Shown: positions 22,306-34,124, numbered from the stretch's first letter. The stretch is 64,000 nucleotides of DNA from Mesodorylaimus sp. YZB2_4 (GCA_030248295.1 JASANH010001557.1:124001-188000); one strand, 5' to 3'. Notes: generated by a model from the sequence alone, not told the origin. Made by a program: numbers and translations.

Positions 22306-23119
22306 AAACACTGGTCAGCCGACTGAAACGCGTGTACCCGACTCCCACAAACTCAGCTTTGTCGACGACGTTGAGCGGGGGTAAAATGAGCAAAACTGCA
22401 GCCTCCGTTTTTTTTCGCGAGGTTTCGAGCAATGATAAAAGTGTCAAAACGTTTTATTCACTCAACCAGAAGGAGTTGGATATGCTCACAGCTGCCGCCT
22501 CTGCCGCAAACGCAACCAGCCACAATTATAGAATAAGCGACCATGGATTTGCGCGGCCGCACGGAAAAGATAGAACGATCAACAAGGCCTACAGCCGAGC
22601 CGATATGAACAGCCTACCATCGATTAGCAAGAAAATGAGATTAACGAATCCAAGCCTCGCGAGGGCGACGGCTGGCAGCGTCAACTCGGCGACCACTGCT
22701 GTAGCATTATCATCAACTACAAATTCGCCCTACACGGATCTAACGGAAAACGTTATTCCTTCTATGGTCAGTCTGCCTGCGCAAATCAGAAAGAAAATGA
22801 TTTCAATCGCCAAACTGTTAAGAAAGGCTTGGATCCTTCTATTGGACAATGGCATCTCTCTATTGCCTTCCTCGAACACTACGGTTAGGATGCCACCCAA
22901 CAAGAACCCGTCCGAGCTTCCACGCTGATCGTGGATGTTCTACTGTTCTTAGCCACCGACGAACAAGCTCAAACGCCGAGACCCAGGGAACTGTATAGCA
23001 TGGCTACGTACCTGACTGATCGCGGATACGGTCGACACGGATCGTTCAAACCCTGCAATCAACCGATTTGCCTGATGAAAGAACTGGAACGTGATTTTAT
23101 GAAAAGCGCATTATTTTGA
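22260..23119 (+). pseudogene. Unrecognised Polinton-associated coding region downstream of the ATPase
   Basis: Two blocks read well. One is a Thr/Asp-rich then basic frame through 22260-22650 (DQLETLVSRLKRVYPTPT, GGKMSKTAASVFFREV, KTFYSLNQKELDML). A second frame runs through 22650-23119 (GDGWQRQLGDHC, INYKFALHGSNGKRYSFYGQ, IGQWHLSIAFLEHYG, then after a stop TLIVDVLLFLATDEQ and CLMKELERDFMKSALF). They may be one gene with an intron or frameshift near 22640, or two genes. The position next to the ATPase suggests a structural or maturation protein, but no penton or protease motif is convincing. Confidence 0.5.
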
Positions 23120-23376
23120 GGGTTTATGTTTGTACGCGCCCACACGTCAGATGACCCTAGTGCGCTATCTGCATTTTTTGTATTACATAACATGTGGAAA
23201 ACTGTGAAAGACAAAAGAAAGAAAACACTTTGTTTTTCGATATGCCCACCCACGTCCAACAGTTGAATACAAGGACACGATCAATGAGTATAGCACAGTT
23301 ACCCCTCTCCCTACTTGCAGCGCAAGACGCGTGGTCGGAAGCAACAATAACGATACCTGACGACATACAAGCTCCC

Positions 23377-25155
23377 TCATATAGTCAACGATAATCTCTG
23401 ATCTTGGTGAATATGCAACAAAGAAGAAAACTCACTCAAAATAACGCACGTCAAAGGAGCGGAAACAAGCTGAGCGAATGTCATTTTACAAATCAACGTT
23501 CCGTCATCGTTTTGGCTTTTGTACGTATTGGCCAACAAAGCGCTGTGGTCTCTAAAGAGGAGGAATCGACAACTGACCTCAAGCGCCCCAAATTTAAAAA
23601 TTGTACACTCACCTGGTCAAGTCGACCGTCAGGAAGAAGAGACTTTTTTTTAAAACCCTAAGCGTCATGCCGAACGAGGAAATCATGTTCAGCTCGCGAA
23701 CTAGCAAGTAGAAAGCCTCGGTGGCGTTGACCGAATCCTCGACCAAGTTGTACTTGACAAAATACGGAATGCTGGGATAGGCCGTCGAGTTGAGAAAGAC
23801 CTACGAATCACAACCAGCGCGCAATGCGTGATTAGGGCTGAATCTTATTATGTATTTTTCTCACCTGAAACGTGGCCAAGTAATGATGGCGGAAATAAAA
23901 CGAGTTGTGAGCCATATCTTCGTTTACTGTAACCTTCTGCGGTAAAAAAATGCGATGATCCTATTCGGACATCTTCCTGAAACGATAGAAATTAGTGGAT
24001 GAGTCGGAGAAAAGGAGCGGTTTTTTTCTTGCCTCTGCAATTTCGGCCACGGCTGCATTCTCGTTTTGACTAATGTGAATTTGACGAACGTCGTATCGAG
24101 GAAAGGAAAAGACCAATTTGTCGTCGCTAAGCAGCTTCATTTGACGAGCCAGGGCCTGCGGCCAAAGACGTTGCCGTTTGACGTGCATTACCTCTTCAGT
24201 GACCAGAAGCTGATGATCGGAGACGGTTTTGTCGGCAATTAGCAGGAAATTGCTACTATTGACAGTCAGCTCGTAGCTAGAATAAAAAGTGAACAGTTTA
24301 GGGTCATCTCATCGGTCTGTCCACCACTTTTATGTTGCTGTACTTACCGAAAAGTTGTGTCTGGTGGGAAAAAGTTGGGGCTCAGCGAAATCTCGTCAAT
24401 TATTCTACCCATCAAAGTGACTGGACGTGAGGCGAAAAACAGGACGGCCCTTTTTTGAAGATTCGACTCGATTCCCAATCCCGTCCAATTGCTGACCACG
24501 TCGGCGTCGCTTTCACGATTTAACAACCGCAAACTACTTTCGCCCAACAAGAAACGCTTGTGATCTTCGCTGAGAATAGGGTAAAAAGTAGCTTCAACGC
24601 TTGGCTAATAAGCAGGCGTCGTTTCGGACACGCGCATCTTACCTGAGATTGGTTAATGCCACAAAAAAACTCGTGTAATGGAAACTTTGTTGAGTGGCTG
24701 GTGTGATAAGTTGACCTGGAAGCAAGAAACTAATGAGAAAACACCAGTTTCGCTTAGAAGGTTAAAATGAAATACGTACCGTTCGAAAATAATGCCACTC
24801 GTTTTGAACAGGGTGTTGAATGGCGCCACAGAGACTCGATCCGTGGCTTGAGGATTCGAACCATCGCCTCTCACAATTTTACACGTAATTTTCTAAAAGC
24901 TGTCAAACAAAGAGACCACCACGTTCGACGTGCCCATGGGTGGAATGTTGACGCTTATCACTCCGTTTCTTAAAAATAAGGAAAGAGTATGCTCCGGCAT
25001 CACCAACCGATACCTCGGTCAAAGAAAAACCTCACCTTTCACTGGAAAAACGCTGCTGGACAAAATAGGCTCGTGCCAGCTGCTTTCCACATGTTTTTGC
25101 GAAGGTGGGACATCGTGATACAATTGGCGAAGACTCGAAACTGTTCCGGTGTGAA
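23377..25155 (-). pseudogene. Polinton-like major capsid protein gene, near full length (right arm copy)
   Basis: Read on the minus strand. Exons lie at about 25155-25036, 24968-24780, 24729-24643, 24569-24348, 24276-23865, 23800-23613 and 23551-23377, separated by GT-AG introns of 50-73 nt. The C-terminal half follows the order typical of Polinton double jelly-roll capsid proteins: KLVFSFPRYDVRQIHI, then HNSFYFRHHYLATFQ, then a short strand with AYPSIPYF, EAFYLLVRELN, GTLICKMTFAQL and a final hydrophobic strand (PLTCVILSEF). In-frame TAG codons occur at 24893-24895 (also in the left copy) and 23961-23963, so it is probably dead unless the first is removed by splicing. The family call comes from motif order and neighbours, not a search. 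Confidence 0.72.
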
Positions 25156-25715
25156 CGCTAAAGAAAGGGCGAGACTTCCTGGAGCTCACGCAATTTTATA
25201 AATTTTATCATGGCTGGGCATTCTTTTGAAATCGAACGTTTATTCGCCTTGATGGCTGTGGCCGGCGTTCTTGCAGCCATTCCATTTAGTCTCCTTAACT
25301 AGTCACGCTAGCTCCTCCAACTGAATCATTCAAGCAGAGCTTTCTTCACTCGACTATTACCACCTAGAATCAAGTGGCTAGTGACAAAGCAATAGACCCA
25401 TCGGATAGTTGGAAAAAGCACGTCTCCGTTTCATGTAAATGATTTAGTTTTCTTATAATTGTGTTCTTCCTTGCCTTCAATCCTAACTGTTCGGTGCTGT
25501 TTTAGCGCGCTTTTTAAGTGCTTGGCTACCAGGTAAACAGACAGACAGACAGATAGACAGACACTGAAACCACAAGCCGACACGTCACTGAACCACCTTG
25601 GCTTTCGCAAGGCCCGCCAGAAAATGTGACGTTATCGCAACAATTCCGCAGATCACACAGCCGTGATCGCAACAAATCTAGAGGCCTCAACTAGCCGCGA
25701 AAACAGCACCAACCG

Positions 25716-26093
25716 TTGGCTATCTTACCTTCACCCACCGAAACCACAAGCCGACACGTCACTGAACCACCTTGGCTCCCGCTAAGCTCATCAGAAAATG
25801 TGATGCGGCTTAGGTGTTCTTATCAGACAAGCGAAACCGAGCGACCGATTCATACCGATAATTGTGTTCAACTCTGTTCGGACGCGGCGCGTCTAATTAG
25901 TGCATTTTCTCAGTTGGAGCATGATGTAACAGAAAACATGCAAAGCGATCTGTGCACCCTGTCCCTAGTTACCATTTGTTTAATGCATTTCAGAGTTTTT
26001 CTTGTATTTGCATGCAATCATCCTTTAATCGTCAGTAACTTCAATTATAAATATCGATCTGTCTCATGTCAGCCAAAAGTTGCAGAGCGTTGA
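25716..26093 (+). other. Conserved reading frame divergent from the capsid gene (right arm)
   Basis: Counterpart of the frame at 17400-17723, with several substitutions and a different C-terminus where the duplication ends. Downstream it runs into the lectin exon 2 fragment. No domain recognised. Confidence 0.25.
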
Positions 26094-26121
26094 TATGCAC
26101 ATAATTGTTTGCACATTGCAT

Positions 26122-26350
26122 TGGTTGCACATAATTGTTAGGTCATCAAAAATCTCATTTTCAGTGGCACTAACTGTGCGCCAAACACCTGTGCGTGGAA
26201 GTACGAGCGTTATAACATCGTTTATATTCTCGATTTGCGACCACCAGACTGGTGAAATATATTCTTCAGGATTCGTACCATCATCCCTCTTGATAACTCT
26301 GGGCTTAGTTTCATTTGACTCGACGCGTTTTCCTTCGAAGCTTTAGGGCT
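26122..26350 (-). pseudogene. Fragment of the lectin-like gene exon 2
   Basis: On the minus strand this is about 97% identical to 20010-20237. It reads DDGTNPEEYISPVWW and GVWRTVSATENEIFDDLTI without the five extra bases found in the 19.6-kb gene. One substitution replaces the Trp of the KWDDG motif. It lacks exon 1 and the C-terminal tail, so it is a duplicated fragment. It abuts the Polinton arm. Confidence 0.85.
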
Positions 26351-26682
26351 TTGGCAGATGAGCCTTGAAAGAGAATGTTAAACCTAATCTCGCTGGCTGT
26401 GCCGCTTTCAGTGACTTCCGAAAAGAAGAGGGCAAAAAGACGATGAACAAAAACCGTCCGTGATCAGCCGTGATCAGTCACATAATCGATTATGGACGAA
26501 TTATTACAACAGTCCAACCCTGTTTCTCTCACTGAAATGGTACCCTAGGGCCACTTCATGACAAAACAGCTCAAAATTTCAGCCTATGACCATAGATTAT
26601 TGTGCACCCGTGAGATAACTAAGCCCCATTTAGGCAACTCCAGCCAAAAGTGATCAAAAATTTTCAGTCGTTGACCAGCTGC

Positions 26683-27077
26683 GCTGATCAGTAATAGCCT
26701 GTCCTGTAGACCCTAGAAAAAGCTCTTGAATGGTTTTATCTACGTCAAAATTCATTGAACTTTGCCCGAGATATTGAAGAAAATACAAATTCGGTAGGAG
26801 TGCCCCCAGAATGCACCTTTTGAATTTCCCGCCCGTGTGCTGCTTATGACATATGAGCGAATTCGGCTTATTTACTCTGGAAATCAGCAGTAAATTTATA
26901 TCATACAGACGCGTATCCGTGAATTTGTGTCCTATGTAAGATGTTACCACGTTTTCAGACACATAAATCCTATCAATACGGTCCTGCGTTTTAGTGCTGT
27001 GGGAGAGATAAGAACTGCCTTTATTTCGCATGATTGGCTCGAAAGACATCATGCAGTCTGAATTTCGAAGAAAACTT
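26683..27077 (-). pseudogene. Tx1/L1-like LINE endonuclease fragment (duplicate copy)
   Basis: The minus-strand reading includes DRIDRIYVSENVVTSYIGH, a late endonuclease block of Tx1/L1-like LINEs. It is a near-identical direct copy of 27859-28258, and the two copies flank the 27078-27855 element. Confidence 0.75.
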
Positions 27078-27855
27078 GCGCGTGAGTATTAATGAGGGGA
27101 TAAGACGCAAAAATTTTATATAACACCTCCTCAAAAGCAGGATTGTTTTAGTGCCTGCCCCTTTTTGTTGATTTATAAAAGTCACGTGACGTAAACTTAC
27201 ACTTGTCATTGAACTTGTTATTTCATCTTGTTGAACTTGTTATTCATCATTGAATTCACACTATCCATACTAGGTTGGGACAGACAGCAGTAGATGGACT
27301 GGTATCCATCAGCAATTTACTGCGAGACTAGCTTACTGTAAGTACATCGCTCCTTCACACGTCATATGTCTTACTATACTTCACATAATCGAAATGAGCA
27401 CCAGGCTTTGTGAATATGTAACTTTACACTGAATACAGCACACCATCCGTCGATATTTGAGTTGATTACACACCAGTGTGCCGTGAATAGCTTACTGTAG
27501 TTTACATTATTTAGCACCAGTCTTTGTGTTGGTTATGGTAACTTTACACTCAGTTCAGTGCACTCTCTGTCCCTGTACATGCCTTTATTCACCAGGTTGC
27601 GCTCTGGAGTCCAGTAATTTTAAACCTCAAACTCAGTATGACCCATCCTCATTTTCGGCACAATGACAGAACTAAATAAACAGGATGTCATAAGATTGGT
27701 AAAAACATCTAAGCAGCACGAAAAATTGAGAAAACTCTTTAAACAAATATAAAATTTTTAAAAAAGCAGCAGAAGATACAAAAACATTCCCAACGAAAAT
27801 TCACAAAAACAGGTCGTCAGTCCTTTCACATTATTATTATGCAGAAAAAATAACA
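27078..27855 (-). repeat. Inverted partial copy (about 780 bp) of the 2.19-kb repeat family
   Basis: Matches the reverse complement of about 36140-36915 with high identity, including the CRE/E-box/TATA block (near 27170-27192). It is flanked by 395-bp direct repeats made of LINE endonuclease sequence rather than by a short target duplication. Confidence 0.85.
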
Positions 27856-27858
27856 ATA

Positions 27859-28453
27859 TGCGCTGATCAGTAATAGCCTATCCTGTAGACCCTAGAAAAA
27901 GCTCTCAAATGGTTTTATCTACGTCAAAATTCATTGAACTTTGCCCGAGATATTAAAGAAAATACAAATTCGGTAGTAGTGCCCACAGAATGCACCTTTT
28001 GAATTTCCCGCCCGTGTGCTGCTTATGACATATGAGCGAATTCGGCTTATTTACTCTGGAAATCAGCAGTAAATTTATATCAGACAGACGCGTATCCGTG
28101 AATTTGTGTCCTATGTAAGATGTTACCACGTTTTCAGACACATAAATCCTATCAATACGGTCCTGCGTTTTAGTGCTGTGGGAGAGATTAAAGAACTGCC
28201 TTTATTTCGCATGATTGGCTCGAAAGACATCATGCAGTCTGAATTTCGAAGAAAACTTGCGAAATTCTTTTAGTTCGACCTCAGGGTAGACAGTGAGTTC
28301 GCTGCAATCCAACCCTTTCCACCCTAAAACATTGAAATCTCCAAGACAGACGCATGCATGATGATATCTAAACCTTGGCAAAGTTGTCTCGAACAAATAA
28401 TCAAAAAAACCCTCCTCTAATTTTCTTGAGCCGGAGCATAAAGGCCAATACAC
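27859..28453 (-). pseudogene. Tx1/L1-like LINE endonuclease fragment
   Basis: The minus-strand frame from 28453 reads HHACVCLGDFNVLGWKG, the GDFN catalytic block, then FRLHDVFRANH. After a frame change DRIYVSENV follows. A stop and frame shifts are present. The 5' side ends near the 28478 terminal inverted repeat. It may belong to the same LINE type as the RT remnant at 37.5-39.2 kb. Confidence 0.78.
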
Positions 28454-28477
28454 AGGAAAATCTTATTCTGATATTTT

Positions 28478-29996
28478 GGGGCCATCCATAAAGGTCGACC
28501 GCACAAAATCTCGATTTTTTGACCCCTTTCCCCCACCCCCCCTGACCGCATGCCGACCACATCGCGAACCCCCCTCAAAAATGCTCGACCACTTCAGCCA
28601 GACCCCTCCCCCTTCCAAACGCAGTTTTGTGAAATGTTTCGTCTTATGCTTTCTCGATGCCATCTCCTTCGAAAACAAATCGTTTTTGATTTATGGAGCG
28701 GATTTCTATTTTGTCCACAAACTTTTCCCACAAATTTCCCCCATATTTTCTAAACGTTTTGCGGGTTGGGCCGCGCCGGCTCAGTTCTCTACGGGACATC
28801 CAATCATATTAGCTGGCAAGCAGTCATGATATGATAAGCGCGTCTGTGAGGGATAGGTCGGCATCCCTATCCTTATCCTGACATTGAGGCGTCGGGATTC
28901 TGCTTATAATAATGATATGCATAAGCATGGTACATTCTGATCCATCATATCTGGCAAGAAGCAGTAGCGATGAAGAGGCAACAGCAACATCGGCTCAAAT
29001 CGATAATGATAGCAACACTAATTTTACTTAGCCCAGGCTGACCTTGCTGGACGCGTATCGAAACTGCGAATGTACTGTATTTCCTCAAAATCCTCCCCCC
29101 CCCTCTGTTATTCTCCCCCGTCTGGGACCCATTTGAAAAAATTTCTCCCACGGGAAGAATTTCGAGGAAATACGGTACTCATCAATTTCAGCTTATTTAA
29201 AATGACTGAAACTCGACCTGATAAAAAACCTGGATGACTAAAGTGTGCTTTAGTCTGGAAAATAGGCTTATCTCCTTCGTGCGCGCAAACTGTTCGACCT
29301 CAAACAAAAAATCCCGGTTCCGATCGGGCTTGCCCTAATATCGATCCTGGAAAAAGGTGATACCGACCTATCCCCTAGAGGTGACCAGCTCTCATGGCAG
29401 GTTCCTGTGTCTTCACTAGGAGCACCTCAACACGAGGGCGTACTCAGTGAGGAGGGACTTGGGCTTATCGTTAGCTTAGGGTCCATCTCGACTGGTGTTT
29501 GAAGACAGTTTCCTAATTCCCTGCCCAAGGGTGGGCGTCCGCCGTCTGGCAGTAACGTGGTTTCGCTCGGAGCCAGGTGTCCAAAGCCAACGACAAGCTA
29601 CTGCTGTTCTTCGTCGGAATAGAACCTCGGCCTCCCAGTCAGGGTTGCGGGCCAGAAAGGCGGATCAACGCCTAAATCAGCTAAGCCATCGCCGCCCAAT
29701 TTTTCCCTTTCAGATCAGATGCCATTCCAGTTGGGAATAAGAGTCCTGATGAACCCGAAATTGCATTATCGAGAACGAACGACTAAGGAGAAGAGAAGAC
29801 AAAAGCTTTGAAGGTTTGAACGCGCACTACTGGTTAAGATAAAAGGTGTTTTTTTTCTCATCAAAAGTCCAAAAATTTGCTGCAGTCGACCATTGGCCGC
29901 TCCCCTCCCCCTCCCCCGACCGCAGCTGACCACTTTTTGCCAACCTCCTTCCCCTTCCCCCCCTCAAGGCTGCGGTCGACCTTTATGGATGGCCCC
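28478..29996. mobile_element. Nonautonomous element or element pair with perfect 23-bp terminal inverted repeats
   Basis: Positions 28478-28500 (GGGGCCATCCATAAAGGTCG plus 3 bases) are the exact inverse of 29974-29996. Subterminal sequence on both sides is pyrimidine-rich on the plus strand ('ccccctccccctccc'). Flanks share only 'ttt', so a target duplication is uncertain. The interior contains SINE-like composite repeat sequence (28760-29740) and no transposase. Two separate short elements in opposite orientation would give the same picture. Confidence 0.6.
28760..29740 (+). repeat. Composite repeat shared with 48.68-49.2 kb
   Basis: Three blocks recur in the same order at 48.68-49.2 kb: 'gggttgggcc...gcagtcatgatatgataagcg', 'gtga..agctctca.ggcag...cactaggagca', and 'agtttcct.attc'. 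Identity is about 75-85%, implying an older repeat family. It contains no protein reading of note. Confidence 0.6.
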
Positions 29997-29999
29997 TTT

Positions 30000-31000
30000 G
30001 CTGTCAGTACTACGGCTCGTCCTGATACACTTGTTATCCTAATGACGTCAGAAAATAAAGAACTCTTATTTACCAACAAACAGACCCCTGCACTGAACCC
30101 CTTTAAAAAAAATGATGAATCCTGAATTTCCGCTCAAAAATATCATCAAAATACGCAGCCTTCGAAGCACTTCGAAAATGGGTTTCTTGAACACATAGCA
30201 AATCATGGTGAAAAAAAATTTGAAGAATGCAAGAGTCTTTTGGGGCTTTTTCCCCAGTCCTGCTACGTTGTACGTTTAAACTTTAATACTAGACCCTATT
30301 TTGTTCCTGAGGAGGGAGCGAAAAAGAACTGCAAACACTAATAAAGCAAAAAAGGAAGAATAATTAAGACCGTTCCTATTCTAGCGCCAGGTGACAGGTA
30401 CTCATCACTTACGGACATTAGGGGGTTCCTGAGGCCATCAGCGCTCGAGTCGTCGCTTCTGTTCCGTTCGAAAGCTCGCTTTCGTTGTTCCAATCGTCTT
30501 CATTCTTCTTGGATCTACTTGACCTCATTATCGTACATCGCCATCGCCATCATGCGTTGCCACGTCATCATCATCATGGTTCATTCTTGGCCAAACACTG
30601 ACAGTGCACTTTAAGACCAGAAACATGCAGGGCTATAGAACGTCGGAAAAGAAAATAAGAAAATAATATAGAGAGTCTGTCAGATATACTCCCGAAACCA
30701 GCTAAAAGTGCCTCAGGCTACGTTCAACAACACATCATTCCAAAGAGATATTATAAAATGTAAAAAACGCTGCTTATACGATTCCAGATTATGACGTGGC
30801 ACACTGAGATGGTGATCAGTATCGGCTTATCGATAACTAGCACTAACAGTGGCATCTTTATGAATAAAACGAATGTTACAAAAGTCATGGTGGCCATGAT
30901 AAAAATTATAAAAACTGGCACGGTTTCAATCGCTTCCTACGTTCAGATAAAGATGACAAGCCAGACAGTTTCAAAGCGTCATCATAAGAAATCGTAAAAT
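30000..31000. other. No recognisable gene
   Basis: Only short frames occur; nothing was matched to a family. Confidence 0.4.
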
Positions 31001-31003
31001 TGT

Positions 31004-31987
31004 TTAGAAAAAAGCGAACTGCATAAATTCCAATTCATCAATGTCATGCTTTAAAACTGGATCCCAGACGACACTGGCATACTCCAATACAGAACGTATA
31101 CAAGACTGGTAAACTGATCCAAAAACAGTGGGAGAGATATTTCTACCCATCTGACGCCCAAGAGCTCCAATCATGTTCATGCATTTGCGGACCAGATTAG
31201 AAATATGCTCGGAAAATTTCATATCCCCAGAAAAAGTAACGCCAAGATAGGTTTCTGATCAAAAAATTCCACTTTTTGCCCACATAAAAATAAATCTGGA
31301 GGTCGAGGCAGTTTGTTATGTCCATATCGGAAAACAATTGCTTGCGATTTTGTCGTGTTGAAATCCAGTCCTGATGCTTTGACCCAGGCTTTAATAAAGT
31401 CAATGGCTGGCTGGATCAATTCTGCGGAGTTTGTCAAGTTGCTAAGTGAAATAAATAAACCAGTGTCGTCGGCGTACGCCTGAAGTAAAAATCCTGGAAA
31501 TCGAACTTTGAAGTCACGGAGTAGCGCGTCGATGTATGCCACAAATAACGTCGGACCCAATATGCTACCTTGGGGAACACCCGAAGTAACGTCCAAAAAA
31601 CTCGACGAACATCCATTGACAATGACGCGTTGCTGGCGACCAGATAAATATGAAAATAGCCAACGGATAATTTTCGACGGTAATCGGTGGTTCGACGAAA
31701 GGCGCTTCAAAAGAAGGGTGTGAGGTACTTGGTCAAATGCTTTCTTATCGAGAAAAACACCAACGAACATTTTGTATTTTTTGGAGTTCAACGAATCATG
31801 AATACACTGACTCGCTGAAATCAGGGCGCTATTCGTGCCTCGCCTCTTACAGAATCCGTGTTGCAATGGTGATAACACTAGTTTTTCTCGAATCAGTCGT
31901 TCTACATGCCGTCCCAATAACTTGGAGATGATCGATAATAATGAAATAGGCCGATAGGATTTAGGGGCGACGTCAAAATTCATGGTT
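31004..31987 (-). pseudogene. CR1/Jockey-like LINE reverse transcriptase fragment
   Basis: On the minus strand the frame begins inside the RT domain (SYRPISLLSIISKLL) and runs through LQHGFCKR, FDQVPHTLLLKRL, TSGVPQGSILGPTLF and the catalytic QAYADDTGLFIS. It continues to the thumb and, after a frame change near 31240, to FSEHISNLVRKCMNMIGALG and YASVVWDPVL. The 5' part (endonuclease) is missing, as is usual for a 5'-truncated LINE copy. The palm motifs look intact, so the decay is moderate. It is a related but distinct copy from the LINE at 12.9 kb. Confidence 0.92.
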
Positions 31988-32418
31988 AAAATTTTACGTA
32001 AATTTTTCATACTTCACGTAAAGTTTTTTTTGAGGCCCACGTAAACTTTACGCTGGGACGACGTAAACTGCCTGGTCGTGGTTACGTTGCCTATGCCAGG
32101 AAGGGGGGAAATACGTATGGCTGATTTTAATTCGGCAGCCTGGGCCGGCCTTGCAGTGAATAGTCAGCAGCGGGTGGGCTTTGGCGATCCCGCTCATCGT
32201 GCTGTACATTAGGCGCACTTAATTGTCAAGCCTACGTGGTCAAATAAAAAAAGCCGTTTCTCTCGTGGCCATCATATTGGCCGACATTTTCGATGAATTG
32301 TGGCCCTGTTTTTTACCCCCTTTGCCCTAAATCAGTCGACACATCCCCTTTTTCGTATTTTTCACTCGTCTTACGATAAGACTCCTTCCAATAGTTTCTT
32401 CTTTTTGCAACGTGAAGT

Positions 32419-33956
32419 ATGGAAAGTCATTCGCACAGGAATAAGCCTTTACCAAAGTTTTCATTAGTCAATTTTTCGGATGGGGTCCCCTACGTCTTGT
32501 AGACCAAGAAGCTGAAGCGCGTCAATGAGAATGGTGCGATTCAGCCACTTGAAAACCTAGAACTTTCTATTGGTTCGAATGTTCTTCGCGATTGTTTCAA
32601 GAATCCAGTCACTGGTGAAGTGGAATCATATATTGGAGTTATCCAGCAAATGAGTAAAAGTGCGTCTGACCCGGAGGCATTAAAAAAGGCAATGGGAAAG
32701 CCAGGCAGATCTGAAGTAAGGCCATCCTCAGCCTCATCTACTGTCCCTCAAAGAGAATTTCATTCGCCAAGACCTCCAGCTTCAGCTGCTTTGGATGAGC
32801 AACCATATATTATGAACTTGGACATGCTCCATTGGCAATCAAGGGACAAACAAAAATCTGAACCAGAGGACATTATCAAGCGCTTGCAACATCTCGAAAA
32901 TTCAATTTCTGAACTCGTGCAATCGTACAAGCAAGTTGTTGCAAAGCAGCAAGCTATGGCCAAAAACATTAAAAAACTTCAGGATGGCCAGGAGCGCATG
33001 ATAAAGCTGGTATCCATCCTCGTCAGCAAGTGTGATTCAATGAGCAGCGTGGTCACAAAAATTCATGGGGCGGCAACTCACCGGCTTTTGTCTCTTCACA
33101 GAGCTGGTCAGTTTGAGAATGGTCCAGCTGTGCACACAGTTATCAATGACGTCTGTAATTTAACGCCTGGAGAGGAGCCCGTTGACGACGGGCTTGACCA
33201 CAGTGAGAAGTCAGAAGTCTTTAACTCCGACTCGATAGGTGGATCAGCTTTATCAGCCTCGCAGGTATTTTTCTGCCTTCCCCAGGTCAAGCTACAGATA
33301 GTAAGTTGGTGCATCCACGATGTTCAAAGGGTCAAATACAAAAAAAGCACGAAATTCAGTCTCATCCACTCCAAAGCAACAAAGAATAACGAAAAATTTT
33401 CCCATGTCAATGGTTCAGAAGGCAGCGTCGGCTATAGCGGCGAAGCCTAAAGTTGTTCCTTTAAAGATTAGTCAAATAATGATGGTACCGAAATTGGTAA
33501 CTGAGCAAGGCAAAATGTTTGTTGGCGGCGAACCCGGAGGACTATGTGTCCAATGGCGTACACTCGTCTACTGAGTGGTTGCAAAACGGGTCGGAAATTG
33601 CATTGATTGACGAGTTGTTTACCCTGGACTTCTTGGCTTCTGCGTGTTATGCGGGAACGGATGATCAGCGAAAGCACGCTCTCATTGGGAATTTCAAATT
33701 CATGGCAATACTGGAGCAAGTAAAAATGCAGTTCCCCGATGTGGAGTTAAACATGGATTTCAAAAGAGCCGTCATTCAAAAGTGTGCTCGAGAATCAAGG
33801 AAAAGAATGTCTGGTCTGACAACCTCAGGGCCTCCCAATTCATCGGCATCAACCGCTCCTGATGAAACAGCCACGACCGCCTCAATACCGACTATGGAGC
33901 GCCCCAATATGAACAGTTTTGTCAGACCTGATATTCATTTTGGAGAGAATAGGTAA
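32419..33956 (+). pseudogene. BEN-domain protein gene, disrupted
   Basis: From ATG 32419 (MESHSHRNKPLPKFSLVNF) one frame runs to about 33265, interrupted only by a TAG at 32500-32502. It holds a Ser/Pro-rich segment and then a coiled coil (IIKRLQHLENSISELVQ). Reading then moves to a second frame (ARNSVSSTPKQQRITKNF, about 33325-33520) and a third (33520-33956). The third contains ALIDELFTLDFLASACYAG and FKRAVIQKCARESRKRM, a BEN-domain pattern. The first change could be an intron (donor at 33266), but the second near 33525 looks like a 1-nt frameshift. BEN domains bind DNA or chromatin partners and also occur in mobile elements. The nearby transposase remnant at 34-35 kb raises that option. 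Confidence 0.65.
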
Positions 33957-34124
33957 TTTCGCATCGCATGGTCAATCTTAATTTTCTCATGATCATATCT
34001 TTCTAGTTATCCATTGCGAGTCCGCGTTGTTTAGCATGCACTTAGCACCCACCGCCAGCTTGCACTCGCTTTATTTCGTATTGTTTGCGGATTAGAAGCG
34101 TATATGGCAGACATTTTCAATATT

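Larger units (their letters stand above)
17418..26020. repeat. Large inverted duplication around Polinton-like genes
   Basis: The arm at about 17418-18924 matches the reverse complement of 24169-26020 at very high identity. Mapped positions add to 43093 over the capsid gene. The right arm carries an extra stretch of about 350 bp at 25345-25690, which includes a partial duplication of its own flank ('ccgacacgtcactgaaccac') and an (agac)n run. The spacer 18925-24168 is unique and holds the lectin-like gene, the ATPase and the 3' part of one capsid gene. The outer edges do not show simple terminal repeats. Confidence 0.88.

Noticed and set aside
22931-23119. Adenain-like cysteine protease expected next to a Polinton ATPase
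   Set aside because: The His-Asp-Gln-Cys order and WxxH context of that protease are not visible, so the region is left unassigned.
28476-28829. A 117-residue plus-strand frame
   Set aside because: Generated by pyrimidine-rich element ends; proline-rich low complexity.
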